Part shown: in pieces, positions 37,068 to 45,597 of the stretch
Layout of the letters: each line of letters opens with the position of its first letter
Numbering within the stretch: position 1 is the first letter of the stretch
NCBI RefSeq assembly: GCF_000953715.1
Contig: NZ_LN824141.1
Coordinates: 1,168,001-1,232,000, forward strand
Direction: 5' to 3'
Length of the DNA stretch: 64,000 nucleotides
Source of the DNA: Defluviitoga tunisiensis
GTDB taxonomy: Bacteria > Thermotogota > Thermotogae > Petrotogales > Petrotogaceae
Program-made: the position numbers and the translations under genes
The notes under the pieces: model-generated
What the model was told of the DNA's origin: nothing
What the model saw: only the letters and a program-made list of their open reading frames with translations
Databases searched by the model: none

Positions 37068-37619
37068 ATGGCAAAGGACGGTACCAACCGCGGCGGGGCA
37101 CGTATTGGTGCAGGACAGAAGAAAAAGCCTCTGGCGGATAAGATTTTGGAAGGAAACCCCGGCAGACGAAAGCTCATGGTAATGGAGTTTACGGATGCTG
37201 CGGAACTGGAAGGAGAGAGCATGCCGCCACCGAGGGATTATCTTGCTGCAAAGCAGAAGAACGGAAAAACAACACTGGCGGTGGAAATATACGAAAAAAC
37301 ATGGCAGTGGCTTAAGGAACGCAGGTGTGTTCACCTTATCCCTGCGCAGCTTATAGAGCAATATGCCCAGAGTGTGGCGCGGTGGATCCAGTGCGAGGAA
37401 TGTATCACTGAATTTGGCTTTCTTGCTAAGCATCCGACAACTGGCAATGCCATCCCGTCACCTTATGTGGCTATGAGTCAAAGCTTTATGAAACAGGCCA
37501 ATAACCTGTGGTATCAAATTTATCAAGTCGTGCGGGAAAACTGTGCTACCGAATACAAAGGGGCTACTCCCCACGATGATGTGATGGAAAAACTCCTGAC
37601 AGCCAGGAGGGGTGGCTGA
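37068..37619 (+). CDS. terS: Phage terminase small subunit (P27 family)
   Basis: A 183-residue DNA-recognition subunit of the packaging motor. The N-terminus (GTNRGGARIGAGQKKKPLADKILEGNPGRRKL) is the hallmark of the P27-type small terminase; a helical region follows (LIEQYAQSVARWIQCEECI). ATG 37068 is chosen, with GAGG eight bases upstream, over GTG 37059 and ATG 37062. First gene of the phage late module. Confidence 0.9.
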   Translation: MAKDGTNRGGARIGAGQKKKPLADKILEGNPGRRKLMVMEFTDAAELEGESMPPPRDYLAAKQKNGKTTLAVEIYEKTWQWLKERRCVHLIPAQLIEQYAQSVARWIQCEECITEFGFLAKHPTTGNAIPSPYVAMSQSFMKQANNLWYQIYQVVRENCATEYKGATPHDDVMEKLLTARRGG

Positions 37620-37801
37620 TGCATAAAACAAATTCAATCTTTCTTAGGGAACTAAGAAAATATAAAGACCGTTTAACGAAGCAGCAGTTTAAGACTCTGC
37701 GGGGGCAAGTAATAAACGGAGATTGTGAGGGCGCAAAAAAGGGTCTTAAGAAAATATTGAACAGGAGAATGCAGTATGAACATACAAAAAATATCTGTTG
37801 A
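37619..37801 (+). CDS. Small basic phage protein of unknown function
   Basis: A 60-residue, lysine- and arginine-rich protein (FLRELRKYKDRLTKQQFKTLRGQVINGD). Its ATG overlaps the terS stop (TGATG), and its end overlaps the next gene by 26 bases, so it is translationally coupled. Short proteins of this kind are common between terS and methyltransferase genes in Bacillota prophages. No function is known. Confidence 0.75.
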   Translation: MHKTNSIFLRELRKYKDRLTKQQFKTLRGQVINGDCEGAKKGLKKILNRRMQYEHTKNIC

Positions 37802-39074
37802 AAAACTTAATCCAGCAGCATACAACCCGCGCAAGGATTTAAAACCTGGCGATAAGGAATATGAAAAGCTAAAACGGTCAATAGAGGAATTTGGCTATGT
37901 GGAGCCTGTTATCTGGAACCAAAAAACAGGTAATGTGGTAGGCGGGCATCAACGCTTAAAGGTTTTGCTGGACTTGGGACAGACAGAGATAGATTGCGTC
38001 GTTGTAGATCTTGACCCCCAGAGGGAAAAAGCGCTCAATCTTGCCCTCAATAAGATTCAGGGAGAGTGGGACGAGAATAAACTGGCTGAACTGATGGCTG
38101 AGTTGGACGCAGGTGCCTTTGATGTTTCGCTTACAGGGTTTGACGCTTCTGAAATAGACGAACTGCTCAACCGATGGTACTCCAAAGAGGCGATACAAGA
38201 CAGCTTTGACATAGATAAAGCGCATGAGGAAATTGTGCAGCGCGAGCCTGTAACGAAGCGGGGCGATATCTGGCTTCTCGGAAATCATCGCTTGATGTGC
38301 GGCGACTCTACTAAGGATGAGGATTTTGAGAAGTTGATGGAAGGGTGTCACGCACAGATGGCAGTGACTTCCCCTCCATATGGGGTAGGCAAAGAATATG
38401 AAAAGGCCGGGATTGAACCATGGTTCGAGACAGTACGCCCAGTGATTAGAAACCTGTGCAGGTATGCAGATATTGTCTGCTGGAACTTAGGTGATCTCTA
38501 TGCCACCGGCTCTCAGTTTATTGAACCCACCAGTGTTTACAGTGTGAACATGTTTTTGGAAAACGGTTACCGCCCTATCTGGATCCGCATTTGGAAGAAG
38601 CAAGGGCAAAATTTCGGCGTAGGACCCTATCATCTTGTTTCAAACAAGCCGGTTCAGCAGTATGAGTATATTTCAGCCTTCAGCAATAAAGGAGAAGTTG
38701 AGGAATATAACGATCAGGAATATGTATGGCTTTCAGCCTTTGCGGGACACAGTTATAAATTTGTGAAAAGGCTTACAAAGGAAGAACGCAAGAAATGGGG
38801 CTATGCTGGGATATGGGAGATGACCACTGTACGGGCAAACAAGGAGCATCCTGCAATGTTCCCTGTGGAGCTTCCATGGCGGTGCATCAAAATGCACAGC
38901 GACAAAGGAGGTATTGTGCTTGAGCCGTTCTCTGGCAGTGGAACCACTATAATTGCGGCTGAACAGACCGAGCGTAAATGCTACGCAATGGAGTTATCCC
39001 CTGTTTACTGTGATTTAGCTGTTAAGCGCTGGGAGGAATTCACCGGCGAAAAAGCCGTCAAACTGGAGGGTTAA
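37776..39074 (+). CDS. ParB-domain DNA methyltransferase fusion, copy 1
   Basis: A 432-residue protein. Residues about 1-110 are a ParB N-terminal (sulfiredoxin-like) domain (LNPAAYNPRKDLKPGD, EEFGYVEPVIWN, VVGGHQRLKVL). The rest is a DNA methyltransferase of the beta type with TSPPYGVG as catalytic motif and LEPFSGSGTTIIAAEQTERKCYAMEL as SAM-binding motif. It probably protects phage DNA from host restriction. TSPPY is frequent in cytosine-N4 enzymes, so this copy may differ in target base from copy 2. Directly followed by its paralogue. Confidence 0.9.
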   Translation: MNIQKISVEKLNPAAYNPRKDLKPGDKEYEKLKRSIEEFGYVEPVIWNQKTGNVVGGHQRLKVLLDLGQTEIDCVVVDLDPQREKALNLALNKIQGEWDENKLAELMAELDAGAFDVSLTGFDASEIDELLNRWYSKEAIQDSFDIDKAHEEIVQREPVTKRGDIWLLGNHRLMCGDSTKDEDFEKLMEGCHAQMAVTSPPYGVGKEYEKAGIEPWFETVRPVIRNLCRYADIVCWNLGDLYATGSQFIEPTSVYSVNMFLENGYRPIWIRIWKKQGQNFGVGPYHLVSNKPVQQYEYISAFSNKGEVEEYNDQEYVWLSAFAGHSYKFVKRLTKEERKKWGYAGIWEMTTVRANKEHPAMFPVELPWRCIKMHSDKGGIVLEPFSGSGTTIIAAEQTERKCYAMELSPVYCDLAVKRWEEFTGEKAVKLEG

Positions 39075-39079
39075 GATTT

Positions 39080-40333
39080 ATGGATATACTGAAAATACCA
39101 GCAGAAAAATTAAAACCTTCGAAATATAACCCGCGGAAAGATTTAAAGCCTGGTGACCCTGAATATGAAAAATTACGTCGGTCTATTGAAGAGTTTGGAT
39201 ATGTAGAGCCGGTTATATGGAATAAACGCACCGGGAACATTGTCGGCGGACATCAGCGTTATAAAGTACTTACAGCTTTGGGGTATAAGGAGATCGACTG
39301 TGTTGTAGTTGATTTGGATGAACAGCGGGAAAAGGCGCTCAATGTTGCACTGAATAAAATCAGCGGCGAGTTTGATATTCCGCTTTTGACCGATCTGCTT
39401 ATGGACTTAAATGAAGATGGCTTTGACGTTTCTCTTACCGGGTTTGATGCTTCGGAAATTGATGAGTTGTTCCGTGATAAAACAACCGCTAATGTCAAAG
39501 AGGATAATTTCGATACAGAAAAGGCAATTGCAGAGATTAAAACTCCGGTTACCAAAAAAGGCGACATATGGGTACTTGGCAGCCACCGTCTGATGTGCGG
39601 TGATAGCACCATGCTTTCAGATGTGCAAAAGCTGATGAACGGACAAAAGGCGAGATTTGTTTTCACCGACCCACCCTGGAATGTTGATTACGGTTCAGAT
39701 ACCAGGCATCCGAGCTGGAAACCGAGGCAAATTTTAAATGACAAGATGAGCACCGAGGAATTCGGCGCTTTTTTATTGCGTGCTTTTAACTGTATGCGGG
39801 AGATTTCTGAAGTCGGATGCATGACCTATGTGGTAATGAGTGCTCAGGAATGGGGCAGTTTGATGAACGTCATGCGGGAGGCAGGGTATCACTGGTCGAG
39901 CACAATTATATGGAAAAAAGACAGCTTGGTACTATCAAGAAAGGACTATCATACCCAGTACGAGCCGATCTGGTATGGTTGGCTTGAAGGAACACGCCTT
40001 TGCCCGCTTAAAGACCGTAAACAGTCAGATGTTTGGGAGATACCCCGTCCTAAAGTATCGGAGGAGCACCCGACCATGAAGCCGGTTTCGCTTGTAGCAA
40101 AGGCAATGCTCAACAGTTCCCATACTGGAGATTTAGCCCTTGACCTGTTCGGTGGTTCTGGTACGACAATGATTGCGGCACAGCAGACCGGGCGGGTTTG
40201 TTTTATGATGGAGCTTGACCCGAAATACTGTGATGTGATTGTAAAGCGCTATGTTTCACAATTTGGCGCAGATTCAGTATTCTTGGTAACAGGTAGTGAA
40301 AAAATACCTTACGCGGAAACACAGATTGATTAA
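39080..40333 (+). CDS. ParB-domain DNA methyltransferase fusion, copy 2
   Basis: A 417-residue paralogue of the preceding protein, with a nearly identical ParB-like head (KYNPRKDLKPGDPEYEKLRRS; FDVSLTGFDASEIDEL in both). The catalytic motif here is TDPPWNVDYG and the SAM motif LDLFGGSGTTMIAAQQTGRVC; DPPW is typical of adenine-N6 enzymes. The stop of copy 1 is five bases before its start, with GGAGG upstream. Tandem duplication followed by divergence of the methyltransferase half is the likely origin. Confidence 0.9.
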   Translation: MDILKIPAEKLKPSKYNPRKDLKPGDPEYEKLRRSIEEFGYVEPVIWNKRTGNIVGGHQRYKVLTALGYKEIDCVVVDLDEQREKALNVALNKISGEFDIPLLTDLLMDLNEDGFDVSLTGFDASEIDELFRDKTTANVKEDNFDTEKAIAEIKTPVTKKGDIWVLGSHRLMCGDSTMLSDVQKLMNGQKARFVFTDPPWNVDYGSDTRHPSWKPRQILNDKMSTEEFGAFLLRAFNCMREISEVGCMTYVVMSAQEWGSLMNVMREAGYHWSSTIIWKKDSLVLSRKDYHTQYEPIWYGWLEGTRLCPLKDRKQSDVWEIPRPKVSEEHPTMKPVSLVAKAMLNSSHTGDLALDLFGGSGTTMIAAQQTGRVCFMMELDPKYCDVIVKRYVSQFGADSVFLVTGSEKIPYAETQID

Positions 40334-40374
40334 AAATGTCCTTGCTTTCCCCTCAAAACAGAGCGTTAATGTAC

Positions 40375-40403
40375 TCCACCAAAAAGGAAAGGTGGGATTT
40401 TTT
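40375..40403 (+). terminator. Terminator inside a larger inverted repeat
   Basis: CCACC / GGTGG stem with a ten-base loop followed by six T's. An outer repeat CCCCTCAAA (40349-40357) / TTTGAGGGG (40430-40438) encloses it and its right arm reaches the ribosome site of the next gene. Confidence 0.65.
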
Positions 40404-40449
40404 ATGGGAATCAAAAATGTTTTAGCTTATTTGAGGGGAGGTGTATGGC

Positions 40450-41142
40450 ATGAGCAATAACAGCTTTCGCTTTTCACAGAAGATTGTCGGTCAGGAGAGA
40501 AAAGCCATTGCCTCGGTCATAGCTGAAGCCCTTGAAGGCCAGGTGCGCTATGCCGGAGCACCGGAGTTTTTGTATGAGATTAAAGACGAAAAATCTGCTG
40601 GCAGTTGGACGATTGACAGGGACAGTGTGGTTCACTCACCGAAAATCAGTCTCAATGAAATAAAAACCATCCGTTCAGTTATTGACACGTTGAATGTGGA
40701 GGGCTTTTCAGCAGAGGGGACCATGACAATTACTCTTTCGTTGGAGGGCTTTAGCGCGATTAGCCTTGAAAACCTAAATAATATGCTGGCCAGCAAAGAG
40801 ACATTGATAAAGAAGGCAATGTTGATTGAGGGGGAACTTGTAGTCTTAGCTGAAAATGATGAGATTTCCTTCCCTTTCTGGAACGCGACTCTAAATACTG
40901 ATGAAGTGCAGACCTATATAACGCTGGCAAAGCAGATGGCAGAACAGGCAAAATTACAGATGCGAGTACTGCGCAAAGAAAAACCAACAGATAATGAAAA
41001 ATATGCTTTTCGCTGTTTCCTGCTTAGGTTGGGATTTATAGGAGATGACTTCAAAACCGAACGCAAGGTACTGCTTTCAAGACTGTCCGGTAACGGGGCG
41101 TATCGGAAAGGCAGAGCAAAGGCGGTGGACGAAAATGAATGA
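40450..41142 (+). CDS. Phage virulence-related protein
   Basis: A 230-residue protein of the family often labelled virulence-related in Bacillota phages; its function is unknown. The N-terminal part (FSQKIVGQERKAIASVIAEALEGQVRYAGAPEFLYEI) and middle (SLENLNNMLASKETLIKKAML) match that family as I know it. The C-terminal module NEKYAFRCFLLRLGFIGDDF, ERKVLLSRLSGNGAYRK is shared with the amidoligase encoded 0.7 kb downstream. ATG 40450 has GGAGGTG six bases upstream. First gene of the accessory cassette. Confidence 0.75.
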   Translation: MSNNSFRFSQKIVGQERKAIASVIAEALEGQVRYAGAPEFLYEIKDEKSAGSWTIDRDSVVHSPKISLNEIKTIRSVIDTLNVEGFSAEGTMTITLSLEGFSAISLENLNNMLASKETLIKKAMLIEGELVVLAENDEISFPFWNATLNTDEVQTYITLAKQMAEQAKLQMRVLRKEKPTDNEKYAFRCFLLRLGFIGDDFKTERKVLLSRLSGNGAYRKGRAKAVDENE

Positions 41143-41470
41143 TTTTCATAGCACCGCCTTCTTTGTCAAGCATCCGTTTAGAATAGAGGATTTAAAAGTG
41201 CCGCATCGGTATGAGACGAGGAAACGATTTGTAGTTGTAAAAACTATCGAGCTATCAAAGATTGATTATGATAATTTCGTTGCCGACCTATGTGTTGATC
41301 GCATTTTCATTGAGGAAAATAAAGGGCTTTGTCACGTTAATGAGGATGGAGTGTGGCGTTGTCTGCTGGTTAAGCAGCGGGGACAGTCTGATGGAATGTT
41401 GGTAATGCCGGATGGTAGAGATTACCCAAAGTATGCCGCATATTATCCTGGAGAGGAGGACGAACTATGA
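41135..41470 (+). CDS. Conserved phage protein of unknown function
   Basis: A 111-residue protein (FHSTAFFVKHPFRIEDLKVPHRYETRKRFVVVKTIELS; LVKQRGQSDGMLVMPDGRDYPKYAAYYP). It resembles a small uncharacterised phage family (I recall it as DUF6329, unverified). ATG 41135 overlaps the end of the preceding gene by eight bases and is preceded by GGCGGTGG. The 3' end overlaps the next start by four bases, so the cassette is translationally coupled. Confidence 0.72.
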   Translation: MNDFHSTAFFVKHPFRIEDLKVPHRYETRKRFVVVKTIELSKIDYDNFVADLCVDRIFIEENKGLCHVNEDGVWRCLLVKQRGQSDGMLVMPDGRDYPKYAAYYPGEEDEL

Positions 41471-41696
41471 GTGCAAGAGGCTTCCCTTCAAAAGAAACAG
41501 TCCTTCGCATTAAAGAGCAGTATCTGCCGGGAACACGTGTTGAGCTTATCTGCATGGATGATCCGTATTCTAAGCTGAAACCGGGAGACCAAGGAACAGT
41601 ACTTTCGTGGATGATATCGGAACTGTTCATATCAACTGGGACTGCGGTTCTTCTTTGGGTGTAGCCTATGGTATAGATGTGATCAGAAAGCTGTAA
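41467..41696 (+). pseudogene. DUF4314-like small phage protein with a one-base frameshift
   Basis: The frame starts well (FPSKETVLRIKEQYLPGTRVELICMDDPYSKLKPGDQGTVLS) and then runs into unrelated text to a stop at 41664. Moving one base in the next frame restores the expected ending VDDIGTVHINWDCGSSLGVAYGIDVIRKL to a stop at 41694-41696. A missing base near 41606-41607 (TTTCGTGG) explains it. It could be a decayed gene or a sequencing error; no slippery site is evident. Confidence 0.75.
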
Positions 41697-41837
41697 ATGT
41701 ACACAATTCAAGATGTGTAAAATTGTTCAAAATCCAGTGGAAACTCACGCAGAATTGCCTTGCTATCCTGTGTTTTCAATGGCCTAATGTACACTGCCAA
41801 AGGTCAAAAAACACAGAGAAAGCGAGGAGAAAGCGCA

Positions 41838-42740
41838 ATGATGCTTACAACGAGATTTGGAATCGAGGTAGAATTGACGGGGATGACAAGAAAACAAGCG
41901 GCAAAAACTGCAGCAGCTTTTCTTGGAGGGAGGGTTGAATCCAGCGGAGATTATTACGATACCCAAAAGGTTATTGCACCGGATGGACGGATATGGAAAT
42001 TCATGAGCGACGGGAGCATCCGGACTCAGAAAAAGGAAAACGGCAGGATTGTGGCGGCTGGCCGGGAATATAGCGTCGAGTTGGTAAGCCCGATACTGAC
42101 ATACCGCGAAGACATTGAAACCCTGCAGGAATTGATAAGGAGGCTTCGCAGGGCGGGAGGTTTTGCAAACACAAGCTGCGGAATCCATATCCATATAGAC
42201 GGGGCAAACCACACGCCGCGCAGCATCCGCAATTTTATCAACATTATCGCCAGTAAGAATGACCTTTTCTATAAGGCATTGCAGATTGCACCGGACAGGA
42301 TGCGGTTTTACAAAAAGATGGATGCGGCACTGGTTGAGAAGATGAATCGGCGTAAGCCCAAAACCATGGCGGCGATTGAGAGCATCTGGTACGAAGGTTA
42401 CAGCGAAAGCCGAAGCACCCATTACCATAATAGCAGGTACCACTTTTTGAACCTGCACAGCTTTTTTAACGGCAACGGGACGATTGAGCTTCGAGGCTTT
42501 AACAGCGAACTTCATGCGGGAAAAATTAGAAGCTACATAGTGCTTGCCCTTGCGTTAAACCATCAGGCGTTAACGCAAAAATGCGCTTCCAGCAAAAAGC
42601 CGCAAGTTGAAAATGAGAAGTTTGCCATGCGGACATATCTCAACCGCATAGGGCTTATCGGTGACGAGTTCAAAAACTGCCGGGAGCACCTTTGCAAACA
42701 CCTTGATGGTAACGCGGCATGGCGGTTTCGGGCAGCATAG
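41838..42740 (+). CDS. Amidoligase-family protein (COOH-NH2 ligase)
   Basis: A 300-residue protein of the amidoligase_2 family, glutamine-synthetase-like enzymes predicted to form amide bonds using ATP. Family motifs: RFGIEVELTG (metal-binding Glu pair) at the start, YSVELVSPIL, TSCGIHIHID, and GTIELRGFNSEL near residue 220. The last 45 residues (NEKFAMRTYLNRIGLIGDEF, HLDGNAAWRFRAA) repeat the C-terminal module of the virulence-related protein upstream. ATG 41838 has GAGGAG eight bases before it. The substrate is unknown; the family is known to pair with gamma-glutamylcyclotransferases, as here. Confidence 0.85.
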   Translation: MMLTTRFGIEVELTGMTRKQAAKTAAAFLGGRVESSGDYYDTQKVIAPDGRIWKFMSDGSIRTQKKENGRIVAAGREYSVELVSPILTYREDIETLQELIRRLRRAGGFANTSCGIHIHIDGANHTPRSIRNFINIIASKNDLFYKALQIAPDRMRFYKKMDAALVEKMNRRKPKTMAAIESIWYEGYSESRSTHYHNSRYHFLNLHSFFNGNGTIELRGFNSELHAGKIRSYIVLALALNHQALTQKCASSKKPQVENEKFAMRTYLNRIGLIGDEFKNCREHLCKHLDGNAAWRFRAA

Positions 42741-42801
42741 ATAGACAAGCGCAGGGGTGGATCTCCGCCTCTGCCTTGGTAAATACAAGGAGGATGATAC
42801 G

Positions 42802-43269
42802 ATGAGCAAAGAAAAAGGAACCATATATTTAGCATACGGAAGCAATCTGAACTTAAGGCAGATGGCATACCGCTGCCCAACGGCAAAAGTGCTGGGGAGT
42901 GCAAAACTCACAGGATACCGGCTGTTATTCAGAGGAGGGAATGGCGGCGCAGTAGCGACAATAGAAAAACAAAAAGGTGAAAGTGTACCGGTACTGCTTT
43001 GGAGAATCATGCCTAATGATGAGAAAGCGCTGGACAGATATGAAGGTTATCCGCATCTATACCGGAAAGAAACGGTTAAGGTACGTTTCAAAGGTCAGTG
43101 GGTACCCGCAATGGTGTATATCATGAATGAAGGCAGACCTTTGGGAGCACCGGGTCGTTACTATTACGAGGTGATCCGGCAGGGCTATATAGATGCGGGT
43201 TTTGATATTTCGTTTCTCAATAAAGCGGTAAGAGATTCAATTTCAGCGGCAGAGAAGTCAGAGGTGTAG
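42802..43269 (+). CDS. Gamma-glutamylcyclotransferase (AIG2/GGCT-like)
   Basis: A 155-residue enzyme that releases 5-oxoproline from gamma-glutamyl groups. YLAYGSNLNLRQM is the substrate-binding loop, and the catalytic Glu is in LDRYEGYPHLYRKETV. ATG 42802 has AAGGAGG nine bases upstream. It follows the amidoligase by 61 bases; the pair suggests making and breaking gamma-glutamyl-type bonds on some small molecule or peptide. Confidence 0.88.
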   Translation: MSKEKGTIYLAYGSNLNLRQMAYRCPTAKVLGSAKLTGYRLLFRGGNGGAVATIEKQKGESVPVLLWRIMPNDEKALDRYEGYPHLYRKETVKVRFKGQWVPAMVYIMNEGRPLGAPGRYYYEVIRQGYIDAGFDISFLNKAVRDSISAAEKSEV

Positions 43270-43272
43270 GAC

Positions 43273-43467
43273 ATGGGTAACGAGAATCTGATAGCTGATA
43301 AGATTTATCGGCAGATTATGGCCATACGGGACAGCGGTGCCTGCAATATGTTTGACTTGCCAAGAGTACAGGAAGAGGCATATAAAATGGGGTTTTATGA
43401 ATTAGTAGTATTTCTTAATGAACACAAGAAAGAATATGCCGAGTTTATCCTGACAGGCAAACGATAA
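43273..43467 (+). CDS. Small conserved phage protein (DUF5049-like)
   Basis: A 64-residue soluble protein (IYRQIMAIRDSGACNMFDLPRVQEEAYKMGFYELVVFLNEHKKEYAEFILTGKR). It matches a small family found just upstream of terL in many Bacillota phages. No function is known. It begins three bases after the cyclotransferase stop. Confidence 0.8.
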   Translation: MGNENLIADKIYRQIMAIRDSGACNMFDLPRVQEEAYKMGFYELVVFLNEHKKEYAEFILTGKR

Positions 43468-43508
43468 CGGTTATAACGTAACAAGTTTCATAGAAATCCA
43501 CTAAGGAG

Positions 43509-43538
43509 AGGAACTTCATCCATGAGGTTCCTTTTTTC
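43509..43538 (+). terminator. Terminator before terL
   Basis: AGGAACTTCAT / ATGAGGTTCCT stem of 11 pairs (one G-T) with a two-base loop and a TTTTTT tail. It contains the ATG at 43522 that would otherwise be read as the terL start. Confidence 0.8.
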
Positions 43539-43569
43539 TTGCTCAATTTTAGGAAAGGAGGCGGCAAAG

Positions 43570-45171
43570 CTGCGGAAGTTAAAACGGTATAAACCAACCA
43601 AGTTTATGGCGGAAGGTTCCCGATACGACAAGGAAGCGGCGGATGCCGCTGTTACTTTTATAAACTGCCTGAAGCATACCAAGGGTGAATGGTATGGAAT
43701 GCCTTTTGAATTAATTGACTGGCAGGAACAGATTGTCCGGGACATATTCGGCATCTTGAAACCTAACGGATACAGGCAGTTCAACACAGCCTATATAGAA
43801 ATTCCAAAAAAGCAGGGTAAGAGCGAACTTGCAGCGGCAATCGCTTTATACCTGACATGCGGTGATTTCGAGCATGGTGGCGAGGTTTACGGGTGTGCAT
43901 CTGACCGTCAGCAGGCATCCATTGTTTTCGACGTTGCGGTAGATATGGTGGAACAGTGTCCGGCATTAAAGTCTCGAATTAAACCAATGCTGTCGCAGAA
44001 GCGGCTGGTATATAAACCGTTAGGCAGTTTTTATCAGGTGCTTTCAGCGGAGGCATATACGAAACATGGGCTAAACGTCCATGGTGTGGTATTTGACGAA
44101 CTTCATGCTCAGCCAAACAGGGATCTTTATGATGTAATGCTTCACGGATCCGGCGATGCAAGAAAACAACCGCTGTTTTTCCTGATCACAACTGCTGGCA
44201 CAGACCGCAATTCCATCTGCTGGGAAGTGCACCAAAAGGCTGAGGATATTCTTCAAGGGCGTAAGATAGATCCGACTTTCTACCCTGTTATCTACAGCGC
44301 AGCCGATACCGATGACTGGACAAGTGAAAAGGTATGGAGAAAGGTTAACCCGTCACTGGGCATTACAGTTGACATCGAAAAATTGAGGGTGGCTTGTGAA
44401 AATGCCAAGCAAAATCCTGCAGAGGAAAATTTATTCCGTCAGCTCCGCTTAAATCAGTGGGTGAAACAATCGGTGCGCTGGATGCCAATGGATAAGTGGG
44501 ATAAGTGTACGTTTCCTGTTGATGCAGAAAAATTGCGCGGCAGAACATGTTACGGAGGACTTGACTTGTCATCTACTACCGATATTACCGCCTTTGTGCT
44601 GGTGTTTCCACCGCTTGATGAATCTGACAAATATCAGGTTCTACCTTTTTTCTGGATACCGGAGGAAAATATTGATCAGCGTGTGCGGAGAGATCATGTA
44701 CCTTATGATGTCTGGGAGAGGCAGGGCTTTTTATATACCACTGAGGGTAACGTCGTGCATTATGGCTTTATCGAGACCTTTATTGAGGAACTCGGAATGA
44801 AATATAACATTAAGGAAATAGCCTTTGACCGCTGGGGAGCAATTCAGATGACGCAAAACCTCGAGGCTTTGGGTTTTACGGTTGTTTCATTCGGTCAGGG
44901 CTTCAAGGATATGTCCCCGCCTACAAAAGAGTTGATGAAGCTGACATTGGAAGAACGCATCGCTCATGGCGGTAATCCAGTACTGCGGTGGATGATGGAC
45001 AATATCTATGTCAAAACCGATCCCGCCGGAAACATTAAGCCGGATAAAGAAAAATCCACCGAGAGAATAGATGGCGCGGTTGCGCTCATCATGGCGCTTG
45101 ACCGCGCGTTAAGGCATGGAGGAGAAAATATCGGTTCAGTCTATGATGAGCGTGGGCTTTTAATACTCTAA
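43570..45171 (+). CDS. terL: Phage terminase large subunit
   Basis: The ATP-driven DNA packaging motor and nuclease. The ATPase half has PKKQGKSELAAA (Walker A), VVFDELHAQP (Walker B) and TTAGTDR (motif III). The nuclease half has GGLDLSSTTDITAF, IAFDRWGAIQ and ERIDGAVALIMALDRAL. The frame is open from ATG 43522, but that codon sits in a terminator hairpin; AAAGGAGG at 43554-43561 lies eight bases before a CTG at 43570 (product LRKLKRYKPTKF...), which matches where related proteins begin. The start is thus uncertain; the shorter form has 533 residues. Its end overlaps an antisense gene by four bases. Confidence 0.9.
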   Translation: MRKLKRYKPTKFMAEGSRYDKEAADAAVTFINCLKHTKGEWYGMPFELIDWQEQIVRDIFGILKPNGYRQFNTAYIEIPKKQGKSELAAAIALYLTCGDFEHGGEVYGCASDRQQASIVFDVAVDMVEQCPALKSRIKPMLSQKRLVYKPLGSFYQVLSAEAYTKHGLNVHGVVFDELHAQPNRDLYDVMLHGSGDARKQPLFFLITTAGTDRNSICWEVHQKAEDILQGRKIDPTFYPVIYSAADTDDWTSEKVWRKVNPSLGITVDIEKLRVACENAKQNPAEENLFRQLRLNQWVKQSVRWMPMDKWDKCTFPVDAEKLRGRTCYGGLDLSSTTDITAFVLVFPPLDESDKYQVLPFFWIPEENIDQRVRRDHVPYDVWERQGFLYTTEGNVVHYGFIETFIEELGMKYNIKEIAFDRWGAIQMTQNLEALGFTVVSFGQGFKDMSPPTKELMKLTLEERIAHGGNPVLRWMMDNIYVKTDPAGNIKPDKEKSTERIDGAVALIMALDRALRHGGENIGSVYDERGLLIL

Positions 45172-45572
45172 ATTTCTTCTATAGTTCGAACAATCCGCAT
45201 TGAAGCCGTACCGGTTTTTTCATAACAGGATGCTGAAGTAAAGTATTTAGCGGGTGTAGCCTTAGGTAAGTCTTTTTGAACGCTAGGTTCATAACCAAAT
45301 GGTGCAAGAATCGACTTTACCATACGACCGATGACAGTTCTTGTGAAACCGTCCCTTAAGTCTATGGTGGGGTTATTGCTATTATCAAAAAAGCTCTCGA
45401 CTTCGCTGACACAAGCTGATAATGCTGGCTTGCCTGCATTTGAAGCATCTATCATAGCAATTATGTTTTCTTCTTTCGAGAGAATGTTGAAAATAGCAAT
45501 TGCATCAGGATTATTGGCAAATTTTGAGCAATTAGGATTTTCCTTGAGAAAATCATTAAAAGTAGCTTTCAT
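45168..45572 (-). CDS. Antisense accessory gene (moron-like) of unknown function
   Basis: A 134-residue protein on the opposite strand to every other late phage gene around it. No family is recognised. It is soluble with two cysteines in the C-terminal half (SACVSEVESFF; SASCYEKTGTASMR) and is more AT-rich than its neighbours. AAAGGGGA precedes its ATG. It has its own promoter with a palindrome, so it can be expressed when late genes are silent, the usual sign of a moron gene. Possible roles are host-benefit or superinfection exclusion, both guesses. Confidence 0.75.
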   Translation of the reverse strand: MKATFNDFLKENPNCSKFANNPDAIAIFNILSKEENIIAMIDASNAGKPALSACVSEVESFFDNSNNPTIDLRDGFTRTVIGRMVKSILAPFGYEPSVQKDLPKATPAKYFTSASCYEKTGTASMRIVRTIEEI

Positions 45573-45597
45573 TATACAAATCCCCTTTCAGGTAGTT

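Noticed and set aside
37017..37433. Minus-strand frame over terS
   Set aside because: Antisense shadow with no ribosome site; terS motifs are on the plus strand.
41784..42515. 243-codon minus-strand frame under the amidoligase
   Set aside because: Antisense shadow of a GC-rich gene; the plus strand carries clear amidoligase motifs.
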